A DNA stretch of 64,000 nucleotides. Origin: Clusia tigrina (taxonomy: Eukaryota; Arthropoda; Insecta; Diptera; Clusiidae). Positions 30,490 through 40,460 of this stretch are shown here, one piece after another (the first letter of the stretch is position 1; each line of letters begins with the position of its first letter). The translations under genes were made by a program, and so were the position numbers. The notes beneath the pieces were generated by a model. It saw nothing but the letters and a program-made list of their open reading frames with translations, was not told where the DNA came from and searched no databases. The stretch lies in contig OV050030.1 in assembly GCA_920105625.2 (NCBI GenBank), positions 102,269,698 to 102,333,697 of the forward strand, in the 5' to 3' direction.

Positions 30490-31956
30490 AGACAAATGTA
30501 TAATAAAACGAGTAAAGAAGTCTGAAGTCGGGTTAGACCGAATACGAAATACACTTTACCTTTCCTTGTGCGTGCGGGTTCAACAATGGGATGTTTTCTT
30601 CATAAATCATCATTAGGAGCATATCCACGGTAATTTTCGGTAGGGTACCTTGAAATGATTATATCGACCCCATTTCTTGTGTATGGCTTTCTAGTGTCAA
30701 TATAACCACTAATATAAAATTTCGTGAAAAAATATTGTGTAGATCTAGTAATAATAATATGTCAATAGTGGGCGTGGCTGTAAAAATAACACGCCCATTT
30801 TTTTGTAGTGTTTAATGTTGCTACCCGGAACCTTCCTGTGAAATTTCGTTGAAAAATCTTGAATCTAGGAACTTAGTATTGATTTTTGGTTAATTGTGGG
30901 CGTGTCAGTAGCAATAATCTACCCATATTTGGAATGCATGCTAGTACAGCCCCAGTGTATACATCTACCAATTTGTTTTCAGATATCATCACTAGAAGCA
31001 TAGATAGGTAGTAATTGTCTTTAAGTGGGGTCCTCAAAGTTCATTATATGGGAGGGAGGCGGAACCTTCCTCTGATCGACCCCGAATATTGTATATGGCT
31101 TTGTAGGGTCCATATACGTACTAAAATATTGTATAGGTCGCAAGTTATAATAATATGTCAATAGTGGGCGTGGGTGTAGAAATAACACACCCATTTTTGG
31201 TGTGGTGTTTAATGTTAGTCCCCGCAACATTCCTGTGAAATTTCGTTGAGAAATGTTAATTGTGGGCGTGGCAGTTGTATTATGATTTCCGTATTCTGCA
31301 CACATACTATTATGGACCACATATATGTTTCTGCTGGCATCAATACGAGCATAGGTTGGCTAATTTTAATTTTCGACCCGAAAGTTCCCTATATGAAAAG
31401 TGGGCGTGTCTTTTCTCTGATCAGCCCCATTTGTTGCAGATAGCATTATACTGTCCACATGTTCTTTCCCGTAAAATCTCTACCAGATTTGAAGTTATTA
31501 ATATTTTTTAATAGTGGGCATGACAATTAATATATACAACCCACTTTTTGCACAGTGCTTAGTAGGAACCACATCTCCATAACTGCCAAATAATGTCACA
31601 ATTCCGTCAATTGGACCAAAGTTATAGTAATTTTAAAAAAGGTGAAAAAAGTTCCTTATATGGGAGGTAGGCGTGGTCTTTGTCCAACTTGGCCCATATA
31701 GCACCTTGGTTCTGTATCTTTGTGCAGGCACACTTTTGCAAAATTTCATTAAGATAGCTCTAACGGTGTAGAAAAAAAGTGGCCTCAGACGGACAGACGG
31801 ACGGACAAAATAAAAATTGTTTAGAAAGTGATTCTGATCATATCTGTATATACTCGTATATGTCCATACCTACCACGCCTCCTTCTCGAAATTGCAACCC
31901 CTCTCAAAAGCACAAAATTAGTATTCCCTATTTACCTTTTTAAAGGTAAAGGGTAT
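30490..31956 (-). repeat. Family R repeat, copy 2 (most complete)
   Basis: It starts with the inverted hairpin end (AAACGAGTAAAGAAGTCTGA, then GAAGTCGGGTTAGACCGA at about 30506-30545) and runs to the other end with TTTACCTTT/AAAGGTAAA (31931-31950) and GGGTATA. A segment with GTGGGCGTGG, ACACGCCCA and AACCTTCCTGTGAAATTTCG is tandemly duplicated (about 30620-30860 and 31040-31250). A GACGGACAGACGGACGGAC run lies at 31788-31806. Confidence 0.85.
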
Positions 31957-32157
31957 AAACATTATATACTCAGTAGCCTTCCTATTTGCCAATTCATCCA
32001 AGTACCGTGGTTTCCGTGCGAACTCTTTAGGTGCATATTAGCTATGTTTCTTTCAACGCGAGTGTAAATACAACGCTACCCTTCGCTTAACAGTTTAGCA
32101 TTTGGCAACACTGCTTTTGACAATTAAAATGCTTATACATACATATTTGTAAACAAA

Positions 32158-32480
32158 ATGGCAAATTCAGAGCAAGCGTTGGTAATTTAACTTTAAACTC
32201 TTATTAATTAATACAAGATAATATATTATATGATTATTTAGATACAACTATTTTATGAGAGGACAACGCAGTTTGCATCGACTCAAAGAGCAATTGGAAA
32301 TAAAATACTTGCTTGACATGGTGTATGCACAAAGTTCCAGTTCCAGCTCATGCTCTGAAGGATCTGGCATTCTGCGAAGAGTTTGTGGCAACTATACAAT
32401 CATATGGTGATGCGGACTTCAGATCCCATATGAGGCTGCATCGTACAACTATGGAAAATTTAATATGCACATATGTATGA
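32158..32480 (+). pseudogene. Harbinger transposase N-terminal fragment
   Basis: In alternating frames: LKEQLEIKYLLDMVYAQSSS (32270-32345), then FCEEFVATIQSYGDADFRSH and MRLHRTTMENLICTY (32370-32475). The D/E-F...F.+++..FE.L pattern is the start of PIF/Harbinger nucleases, just upstream of the HTH and DDE core, which are absent. One possible start exon (32158-32181) ends at a GT and 32240-32241 is AG, allowing a 60-bp intron. The frame is broken afterward. Confidence 0.6.
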
Positions 32481-32617
32481 ATGTAAAAGGTTTAAAATTA
32501 AAAATAATTTTTGTTTGCATTCTATTAAATTTTTTGGACATATGTTCGAATAGTAAGATATGCTTTGTTAGAAAACAAAATTAACCTATATTTGGCATTA
32601 AATAAATGTAAAAGTTA

Positions 32618-33206
32618 TTAAAAAAATAGTTTTCTTAATTTATTGAAAAATTTCTTGACTGAAAAAAATATTTCACTATGTCTTATAGCATTACACGCGG
32701 TTGCACCAGTGCGGTTCGAATTATTCTTTGCCGTCTTATATGCACTGAGAAGAGTGCGCATTTTCCCCTTCAAACAGGTAGTTGTTGTGGTTGAGTCCTG
32801 AAAAAATAAAATATTAGTTTTTCAAAATTCTTGGTGGTTTTTTGCTGTAGCGAGTGCCCTAGATACATATAGTTCAGTGAACGTAATATATATAGGAGGC
32901 ATATTGATAACTTCTATTTACTTCGAGTCAGTCAAATCGTTTGTTAAATACTTTAAAAAAAATTGATAGAGCAGTCATTTAGATATTTACCACTGCTATG
33001 GCTAGCTATGACCAAATGACGTATCCACAATATAGCGAAATTAAATTACTTACCGTAATGCCCTGGAATACCATATCTTCCAGGACATGTTTGTACGCAT
33101 TGCTCTTGCCTTTAGGGTGTTCGAATTCCTCCTTACGCGCCTGGTAGCATCTCAGCAGCCCCATTGTCTCCTCTCTACTCCGCCGCTTCCGTTTGCTATT
33201 GAGCAC
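32618..33206 (-). CDS. Myb/SANT-like DNA-binding protein of Harbinger type, two exons
   Basis: Exon 1 (33206-33054) encodes SKRKRRSREETMGLLRCYQA, then RKEEFEHPKGKSNAYKHVLE and DMVFQGIT. The donor is GTAAGT, and an acceptor TTTTTTCAG at 32800-32798 joins in frame to DSTTTTTCLKGKMRTLLSAY, then KTAKNNSNRTG. The WSREET...L.EY..R...F.HP.....W..I...L...G......C..K...L...YK..K..N..+G pattern is the Myb/SANT-like domain of Harbinger ORF2, which binds the transposon ends. A pyrimidine tract plus CAATAG before 33195 may mark an earlier acceptor, so the true start may lie upstream. The intron is 256 bp (33053-32798). The tryptophans expected in the helices are missing. Confidence 0.65.
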
Positions 33207-33522
33207 AAAAAAACAACAATTTTAATTTATTTCAATCATAATATTTATAAGTTAGTTTCACTTTATAAGTTAGATTCACTTTCATTTTTAATTTAAATTA
33301 AAAGTTATTAAATTATTTACAAACCTTTTTTCTTTCTTCTCCACTTTATATGACAGCTTTTTATATAATTACAGCGGTTTATTCTTGGTTTACCGTTTTT
33401 CTCGTTCACAATAGACAACAAAATGGTTTTGGCAGCACTTCTGTTTGAGGTGCTAAATTTTAAGTGCATAAAAGCACCTTGTCTTAACTAAGCGGTGAAT
33501 GAATAGCTGTGTTTCTTTCAAC

Positions 33523-33600
33523 GCGAGTTTGAATAAAACGCCCGCTTATACATACATATGGACATATGTATGGATAAGAGGGCGTTTTATTCAGACTCGC
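33523..33600. repeat. 78-bp near-perfect palindrome at the 5' edge of a Jockey LINE
   Basis: The left arm GCGAGTTTGAATAAAACGCCC pairs with the right arm GGGCGTTTTATTCAGACTCGC with one mismatch. The inner CATACATATG/CATATGTATG pairs perfectly around two bases. The left arm is also the end of the direct repeat found at 32045 and 33511. It can form a cruciform or RNA hairpin. Confidence 0.85.
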
Positions 33601-35379
33601 TTCTCACCCTCGCTACTCACCCAGTGCGCTCTCCTGTTCAGCGCATGCGCTCTCAAAGTGTGCCTGCACTTGCACCAAAACCTGATCTGCCTCAGTCGCT
33701 TTCCCAGCATCGTCCGGTAATCGCGCAACTGAGTGAATACAGTATGTTACCTTCTCTCCCCAATGCAAGGTCGGATGTTCTCGGCATGACTGTCGATAGC
33801 GGTTTGACGACGAATGTGGTTCGCTCAACACCTTTGCCTGCAAAACAAAGACAAGCGAGCGGAGGTAGCATGTCCCACAACGGCGAGCGGCCGGGCAGCG
33901 GCCCTCATGCGACTGCAACTCCACAGCGTTCAATTGCGACTGCACTTAACAATGCAAGTGCAAGTACACACAGTTCGCACTCAAACCAGAACCAATGTCC
34001 AAAAGTGCCTCTGGCACCCTCTTGGAACGCTCAATGTTCAACACCCAGCCCAACGGCGTCCATAACTAAAGAGTGCAAACAGGTTCCATCCACGATCGTG
34101 CTAGAACAAATTCGCCAACAGTGGCTGAGCGCACTGAAAATGCACTCACACCAACCATCAATGCAAACCACTCAACCAAAAAATTTTCAAACAACCCAGC
34201 AGGGAAAAGTGGAACATCACAAACTGGTTTAGATAGGTATATCCTTATAAACAAGCGCAAGCCAAGCCCAAAATCGAGTGCAATCAAAACTAACATCGCA
34301 AAAATCAGCAAAACTAGCGAAAGCCTAATCTCTAGTAATAATCGCTTCGCACTACTTCAAAGTGCTGAGGAGGCAGATTCGCCCAAACCTAATATTATAT
34401 TCAAACCACCTCCCATTTACCTACGAGAACGTAACTCCAGTAAATTAGTTTCAAAGCTTACCGAGCTCATTGGTCCTAAAATTTCCATGTCACCCCTCTT
34501 GTTAAAGGAAATATCCAGGAAACAAAAATTCAAATACATAGTGAGAGCAATTACAGAGTGGTTATACAAAAATTCGACACTGAGAAAAAAAGCTACTATT
34601 GCTATCAGCTTAAAAGTAGCAAAGGCCTTACCATTGTCATAAAGGGACTTGAATCAGATATTCCCCCTGCTGAAGTCAAAGAAGCACTACATGAAGCAGG
34701 GTTTGCTGCCCGCTCTATTATAAATATAAAAAATCGCAACAGAATCCCTCAGCCATTGTTTCGCGTAGAATTGGAGCCTGAAACCCAAAAGCTTAAAAAA
34801 GGAGAAGTGCATGGTATTTATAATCTCCGCTATCTTATGCATCGCAGAATTACTGCGGAGGAGCCTCTCAAACGAAACGGCCCAGTTCAATGTTCGAATT
34901 GCCAAGAATTTGGGCACACAAGGTCCTACTGCACTCTTCGTAGTGTATGTGTTGCCTGTGGTGATTTACACCCCACATCAGAATGTACGAAGACTAAAAC
35001 TGATAGAGCTGCTAGAAAGTGCAGTAATTGTGGTGGTAACCATACTGCCAACTACAGAGGTTGCCCTGTATACCAGGAAATTAAGAACAATGACCCTCAG
35101 TTAAAGAATAAGCGCACTCAACCTAGTCCAAATATACCGCCCATTGCACAACCACAGAAGTCAATTCCATACCCCGATACAGGGACGATGTATGCAGGGG
35201 TACTTAAGTTAGGGAAATATCAGCAGTCCGGGAATGGTTCAAATCTGCATAATTTTGAAGGAATGATAGCAACGCTCGCACAATGTATGCCGCAGTTCAT
35301 GACCTCCATACAAACAATGATTCCAGAAATTATGAGAAACCAAAACCAGCTCATGCAACTTCTGCTATCTCCGAAATGA
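33601..35379 (+). pseudogene. Jockey LINE ORF1 (gag-like, PRE-C2HC plus three CCHC knuckles)
   Basis: The N-terminal part (33558-34232) is low-complexity, Ser/Thr/Gln-rich. A frameshift near 34100-34230 moves to NNRFALLQSAEEADSP and SKLTELIGP (34073-34642), and another near 34560 to the 273-codon end (34558-35379). There, IVIKGLESDIPPAEVKEALH plus PQPLFRVELEPE is the PRE-C2HC domain. Three knuckles follow: CSNCQEFGHTRSYC, CVACGDLHPTSEC and CSNCGGNHTANYRGC. It ends LMQLLLSPK, with TGA overlapping the ORF2 ATG. Jockey ORF1 binds element RNA. Confidence 0.88.
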
Positions 35380-38042
35380 ACGTACTTAAGATCTGTCAAT
35401 GGAATGCAAACGGTGTAAGCCAGCACAAGTTAGAAATCAACAAATTTTTACAAACTAATGAAATCTACATACTTCTTATATCCGAAACCCATCTAACCGA
35501 AAAACACAATTTTAATACCGGGATATAAATTCTATGATACAAAGCATCTCGCTTGTAAAGCCCATGGCGGCACTGGAATCTTAATCAAACAAAGAATAAA
35601 ACACTTCGTTATGGAAGAATACAACAAGGAGTACCTGCAAGCAACATCATTTTGTCTGGACGGATGGGAAGATAACTTAACAATATCCGCTGTATACTGC
35701 ACACCTAGATTTAAAATAACAAGTAACCAGTTCTCAGATTTTTTTCTCCACACTTGGAACAGGTTTTCTAGCTGTTGGCGACTACAATGCCAAACACACT
35801 TACTGGGGCTCACGGAGAACAACACCAAAAGGAAAACAATTATATAACTTCATGCTTTCTGACACCAAGATTTATATTATCTCTTCAGGACAACCATCGT
35901 ACTGGCCGACAGACCCACGTAAGATACCTGACCTTATTGATTTTGGAGTTGCTAGAAACCTAAAACGAGAGCAACTCAAAGTAGAACACCTTAACGACCT
36001 CTCTTCAGATCACTCTCCTATTATAATACATCTGAACAAAAAGTTATGCCCTACCTACGAATTCACACCCACTAAAACTAACTGGCTGAAATACAGAAAA
36101 TACATCAGTAGTCATCTCAGCCTAAACCCACGTCTCAAAACTAAGGAGGACATTGAAACATTTCTGGAACAATTTACCTCGACCCTAAGATTAGCTGTGC
36201 ACCACTCTACGCACAAGCGTGACAACAACTGCAACAGCATCCGGCGTCCACAAACCTCAACCCAAATCGATATTCTCCTTTCTGAGAAAAGGAGGACGCG
36301 TCGTGAATGGCAAAAATCCAGGTCCCCTTTCCTAAAACGGAAATTATCTATTGCCAGTGAAAATTTGAGAAAAGCCTTAAGTCTAGAATCAGATCGTTGC
36401 CTGGACCAATATATCCAAAACCTTTCTCCGACTGACATCACCAACTACTCTCTGTGGAAAGCTGTCAGAGAAATGAAAGCACCTACAAGCGGAATTCCAC
36501 CGATTCGTACAAAAAACGGAAACTGGGCAAGAAGCGATGATGAAAAGTCTGCTGTTTTTGCCGAACACTTAAGAGATGTTTTTACCCCCAACCCACCTTG
36601 CAATACCAATAACCTAATATTAACCCCGACGCCAGATACAACATGCTCGCCTATTAAATTCAAAACAAAAGAAGTAAGTAATGCGATTAGTAACCTTGCT
36701 CTAAACAAAGCTCCAGGACACGACCTCATTACTGGAAAAAGGATCAAGGAGTTACCCCAAATGGCCATCATCTTACTTACTTCACTATTTAATGGCTTGT
36801 TGCGCTTAGGATACTTTCCTAATGCCTGGAAAGTTTCAATAATCACAATGATCCCGAAACCAGGAAAAGAGCCCTCCCAATCGTCATCATATAGACCGAT
36901 TAGCCTCCTGCCTATCTTATCAAAACTCCTAGAAAGGCTTTTTCTTGCAAAACTAATGCCGCATATAAACGAAAAACGCAATATTCCCACTCACCAATTT
37001 GTCTTCCGCGAACACCATAGTACAATAGAGCAGGTTCATCGATTAGTGAACGAGATAAAAACGCATTCGACAAAAAGCAATATTGTTCAGCCATCTTTTT
37101 AGATGTGGCGCAGGCATTTGACTAGGTCTGGCACGAGGGGCTTATTTACAAAATAAAAAAGCTGTTGCCCACAAAAGTGCACGACATATTGGAATCGTAT
37201 CTGAGGGGCAGAAAGTTCAAGGTAAGGTACAATAATGCTTACTCTAAATGCTTTGACATCTAAGCTGGCGTACCAGAAGGAAGCGTGCTAGGTCCGGTGT
37301 TGTATCTACTATTTACCTCAGATCCGCCTACCAATAAATACTTAACAACAGCAACTTTCGCAGACGATACAGGTATCCTTAGCATTCATCCGAATTCCAA
37401 AATTGCATCCCGTGACTTAGAAGATCATCTGGTCCTAGTAACAAATTGGTTGGCTGACTGGCGAATAAACGTTAATGAATCGAAAAGTACCCATATTACC
37501 TTTACTATAAAAAAAGGTACATGTCCAGCGATAAAACTCAAAAATGTTCCTATTCCTCAAGCAAAGGAGGTGAAGTACCTAGGAATTCACCTTGACTCAC
37601 GTTTGACATGGGAGCGCCACATCGAAGCCAAAAAAAAATAAATGACTTTGAAAGAAAATAGCCTACACTGGCTCATGCACAAAAATTCCAGATTGAGCCT
37701 AGAATATAAAACACTGCTGTACAAATCCATCATAAAACCAATTGGGACTTACGGTAGCCAGTTGTGGGGCGGCGCAAGCAACTCTAACATAGAACTGACT
37801 CAAAGAGCACAGTCCAAAATTCTAAGAACCATTACTGGGGCTCCTTGATTTATAAAGAATACAAACATTTACAAAGATCTGAAGATTCCGCTCGTAAAGA
37901 AGGAAATCTTTGACGCCAGCTTAAAATATGCGCAAAAAATTAAAGAGCACCCAAATCATCTAGCTAGGATACTAGCATGTAATAGGGTTCCAAGTCGCCT
38001 AAAACGTACGAAATCACCAGCACAACTAACATCGACACCTTA
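35376..38042 (+). pseudogene. Jockey LINE ORF2 (endonuclease and reverse transcriptase)
   Basis: It starts at ATG 35376, overlapping ORF1's stop as ATGA. Endonuclease: ILKICQWNANGVSQHKL-like start, ISETHLTEKH, a stop and frame change at 35526, then GGTGILIKQRIKH, VGDYNAKH-like text split at 35780, and DLSSDHSPIIIHL (36000). Linker and RT (35852-37102): PTDITNYSLWKAVREMKAP, NLALNKAPGHDLITGK, SSYRPISLLPILSKLLERL and HHSTIEQVHRLV. A frameshift/stop at 37100 follows. 37285-37641 has ATFADDTGILS with the catalytic DD, then KYLGIHLDSRLTWERHI. One stop at 37641 and another at 37848 lie in the C-terminus. Confidence 0.92.
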
Positions 38043-38261
38043 ATCATGTACAAACATTAATATAACATTTATTACAGTAACTAACATATAACATTGTGAT
38101 TACTACAAAGCACTAAGCATTGGCAAGGTGTATTATTATTAATATTTTAGTTTGTAAGATATGCTTACTTATTGTTAGCCTAAGCTTAGAAGATACAATA
38201 AATAAATATACGAAATATAAAAAAAAATAAAAATTTTGCTTATTCATTGGTCCCGTTCTGC

Positions 38262-38403
38262 ATTACTCGTATGATTGTTGTCGGGTGTGGTTCATTGTGT
38301 CGAAAGCACGAGAATAAATAGTCAGGGAACAACGGAGACGCGTGGAAACTCGCTGCGCTCAGTCAAAAATATGGATCAGCCTGCTGACGACCTGTCTTTG
38401 ACA
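38262..38403 (+). repeat. Gypsy family 1 5' LTR (3' part only)
   Basis: It matches 42828-42970 base for base over most of its length and ends CTGTCTTTGACA. The LTR's first 200 bp or so are missing; about 30 bp of other sequence separates it from the tail of the upstream LINE. Confidence 0.85.
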
Positions 38404-38416
38404 TCAGAAGTGGGAT
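38399..38416 (+). promoter_or_regulatory. Primer-binding site, tRNA-Leu type
   Basis: TCAGAAGTGGGAT (38404-38416) directly follows the LTR end and is complementary to the ATCCCACTTCTGA near the 3' end of a eukaryotic leucine tRNA. The first five bases (TGACA versus TGGTG) do not all match. It would prime minus-strand synthesis. Confidence 0.7.
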
Positions 38417-38429
38417 GTAATCCCCCTAC

Positions 38430-39300
38430 CGCGACGTTAGACGGTCAATTACGTGCCATCATGGAATTGCAAAATAAGAATTTGATCGATCTCGTAAATG
38501 CAGTACAATCAGCAACTAACAACGCAAATCAGTGTATATCAGTTGCGCTGCCTAAATTTAACCCAGATATCGCTGGCGCCATCGTTTCATCATGGTGCAC
38601 TACAGTCGACATGATTCTAATCCACTAAAAGGGAGTGCACCCGTTATGGCTTTACGTACGTCGCTGGAGGGAAACGCATCGCAATGGTTGATTCAGATAT
38701 GCTCTTCAGACATGGCCTGGCCTGAGTTTAAAGAACTTTTTGTGCAGTGCTTCGGTAGTGTGGAAACACCGGCAGCAATGTTTTTAAATAAATATGTTGG
38801 CAAGCCGCCCGAATGACGGCGAATGCCTTGCAGTGTATGCAAGCCGAGTGGTTACGGCGGTCACCACGAAAGTCGCGATATGGATGCGGAACAAATTGCT
38901 GTATCAGTGGCACTTGCTCATTTAGCCAATTTTGATAGCAGATTGCAGCGTCTGACGTTCACATCAAATATGAAGACCAGGGTTGAATTGCAGTCTGAAT
39001 TAAAGTCATTCAAGTGTAATAAAAGAAAGAGCACCGTTACAGAACCTGTTCCTGAATTTAAAAGTCAAAAATTTTCTACAATTAACAGTTATTTTTCTGG
39101 CAAATTGGGTCACAAAATGGCTGAATGCAGAGAACAGAATCAGTGTAGTTATTCAACGTATGGAACGGCCGAAATAGCAGAAGACAGAGTGATAAACCAA
39201 ACGTAATTTTCTACAAGTGTGGAGAGGCTGGACACATATCAACAAGGTGCACAAACACTAAGGTTAGCGGTGGGAAAACTGCGAGCCGTGAGAAAAGAGT
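38430..39300 (+). pseudogene. Gypsy family 1 gag
   Basis: LDGQLRAIMELQNKNLIDLV and ISVALPKFNPDIAGA (38435-38580), then after a frameshift MALRTSLEGNASQWLIQI, AWPEFKELFVQCFGSVETPA, and IAVSVALAHLANFDSRLQ with KTRVELQSELKSF (38823-39060). This is a retrotransposon-gag capsid pattern (LP.F.....W......LKG.A..WL......WE.LK..F...F). Two zinc knuckles follow, degraded (YFSGKLGHKMAEC) and CGEAGHISTRC at 39215-39260. Frameshifts lie near 38590, 38810 and 39205. Confidence 0.85.
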
Positions 39301-39329
39301 GGAACAATGCTGTGTTGTTGAACCAAAAG

Positions 39330-39660
39330 GATAAATTGTACATCGAGATGAAACTTTTGACATCATTTTTGACTCCGGAGCAGAATGTTCGCTGATAAAG
39401 GAATGTTCGCTGATAAGTAACAAATTGATTGGTAAAAGAATTAATAACGTAGTCATGTTAAAATACATTAGTGACTGTGGCATATGTAGCACTGTACATA
39501 TATTAAATAGTGTACTAATTAATAAGAATTGTATTGAAGTATTGTTTCGTGTTCATGCCTGACAAACATTTGAAAAATGACACTGTTATAGGTCGTGAAA
39601 TTCTTGGTCAGGGCTACAATGTAATGATTACACCAAAAAATTTTCAAATTTGTGAGAAAC
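39330..39660 (+). pseudogene. Gypsy family 1 protease
   Basis: DETFDIIFDSGAECSLIKE (39350-39405) holds the D-S-G-A active site. TVIGREILGQGYNVMIT (39580-39640) matches the retropepsin LIGRE/ILG end. A short tandem duplication (GAATGTTCGCTGATAA at 39385 and 39401) and a frame change at 39555 break it. Confidence 0.8.
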
Positions 39661-39879
39661 AAAACGATAACTATTGTAAGGGTAATGAGCAATTTAATGA
39701 TTTTAATACCGAACTTGTTGGCGAAGATAAAAACAAACAAATATCACTTTTGGAAAAATAATCAAAGTCTTTCATTAAAGGTATTAATTGTACAAGAGTT
39801 GGTGTGGGCGAAATGAAGATTAGACTGGAGAAAAACAGTACAAAGGCGTCCATATAGATTATGCCCCAATGAAAGAGAA

Positions 39880-40460
39880 GTTGTGCGAGATAAAATCGAT
39901 GAATTGATAAAATGTAAAGTTATAAGACCTAGCTGTTCACCCTATGCAAGTCCTATGTTACTTGTAAAAAAGAAATATGGTTCGGATCGCCTTTGTGTCG
40001 ATTTTAGAGAGTTGAAATCAAATACAGTTTCTGATAGGTATCCGCTGCTACTTATTTCGTTTCAAATAGCAAGGCTCCGTGGAGCGAATTATTTTACATG
40101 TTTAGACATGGCCAGCGGTTACTACCAAATTCCTTTACATCCAGATTCAATTGAATGTACTGCTTTTGTGACGCCGGATGGCCAATTTGAATTTTTGTCT
40201 ATGCCGTTTGGGCTTAAAAACGCCCCTTCAGTCTTTCAGAGCGTGGTAATGAAGGCTCTTGGTAACCTTGCTAATACTTACGTTGTCGTTTACATGGACG
40301 ACATTATGATTGTTTCCTCAACCAAGACTGAATTGTTTGAAAGACTACATATTGTTTTGGACATACTTACTGAGGTTGGGTTTTCATTTAATAGTGCAAA
40401 GTGCTCTTTTCTTAAAACTTCTGTGCATTATTGGGGTATGAAGTTTGTGCTGGCGAAATT
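39880..40460 (+). pseudogene. Gypsy family 1 reverse transcriptase
   Basis: The frame is open from 39883: DELIKCKVIRPSCSPYASP, DRLCVDFRELKSNTVSDRYP, TCLDMASGYYQIPLHPDS (first catalytic Asp), LSMPFGLKNAPSVFQ, and VVVYMDDIMIVSSTKTE with the YMDD box (40288-40335). FNSAKCSFLKTSVHYWG is the end of the palm/thumb. A deletion at about 40450-40470 then fuses it into RNase H. Domains present are otherwise intact. Confidence 0.93.

Larger units (their letters stand above)
32100..33320. mobile_element. PIF/Harbinger DNA transposon relic
   Basis: Two gene relics typical of Harbinger elements lie convergently: a DDE-transposase N-terminus on the plus strand (32158-32480) and a Myb/SANT-like DNA-binding protein on the minus strand (33206-32618). 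The catalytic DDE core is missing. Terminal inverted repeats were not found. Instead, a 20-bp direct repeat (GTTTCTTTCAACGCGAGT) lies outside both sides, at 32045 and 33511. Confidence 0.7.
33601..38232 (+). mobile_element. Jockey-clade LINE, nearly full length
   Basis: It contains a 5' region, ORF1 (gag-like with zinc knuckles), ORF2 (endonuclease plus RT) and a 3' end with AATAAATAAATA and an A-rich tail (38200-38232), in total about 4.6 kb. It is the best preserved coding element in the window, with only a handful of frameshifts or stops. No convincing target duplication was found; the 5' end adjoins the palindrome, and the 3' tail is followed after about 30 bp by a truncated gypsy LTR. 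Confidence 0.9.

Noticed and set aside
38275..38628. Apparent gag start upstream of the primer site (ATG at 38275, and the MDQPADD text)
   Set aside because: The first part lies within the LTR end, which is repeated at 42828-42970, so the true gag must start after the primer-binding site at 38416.
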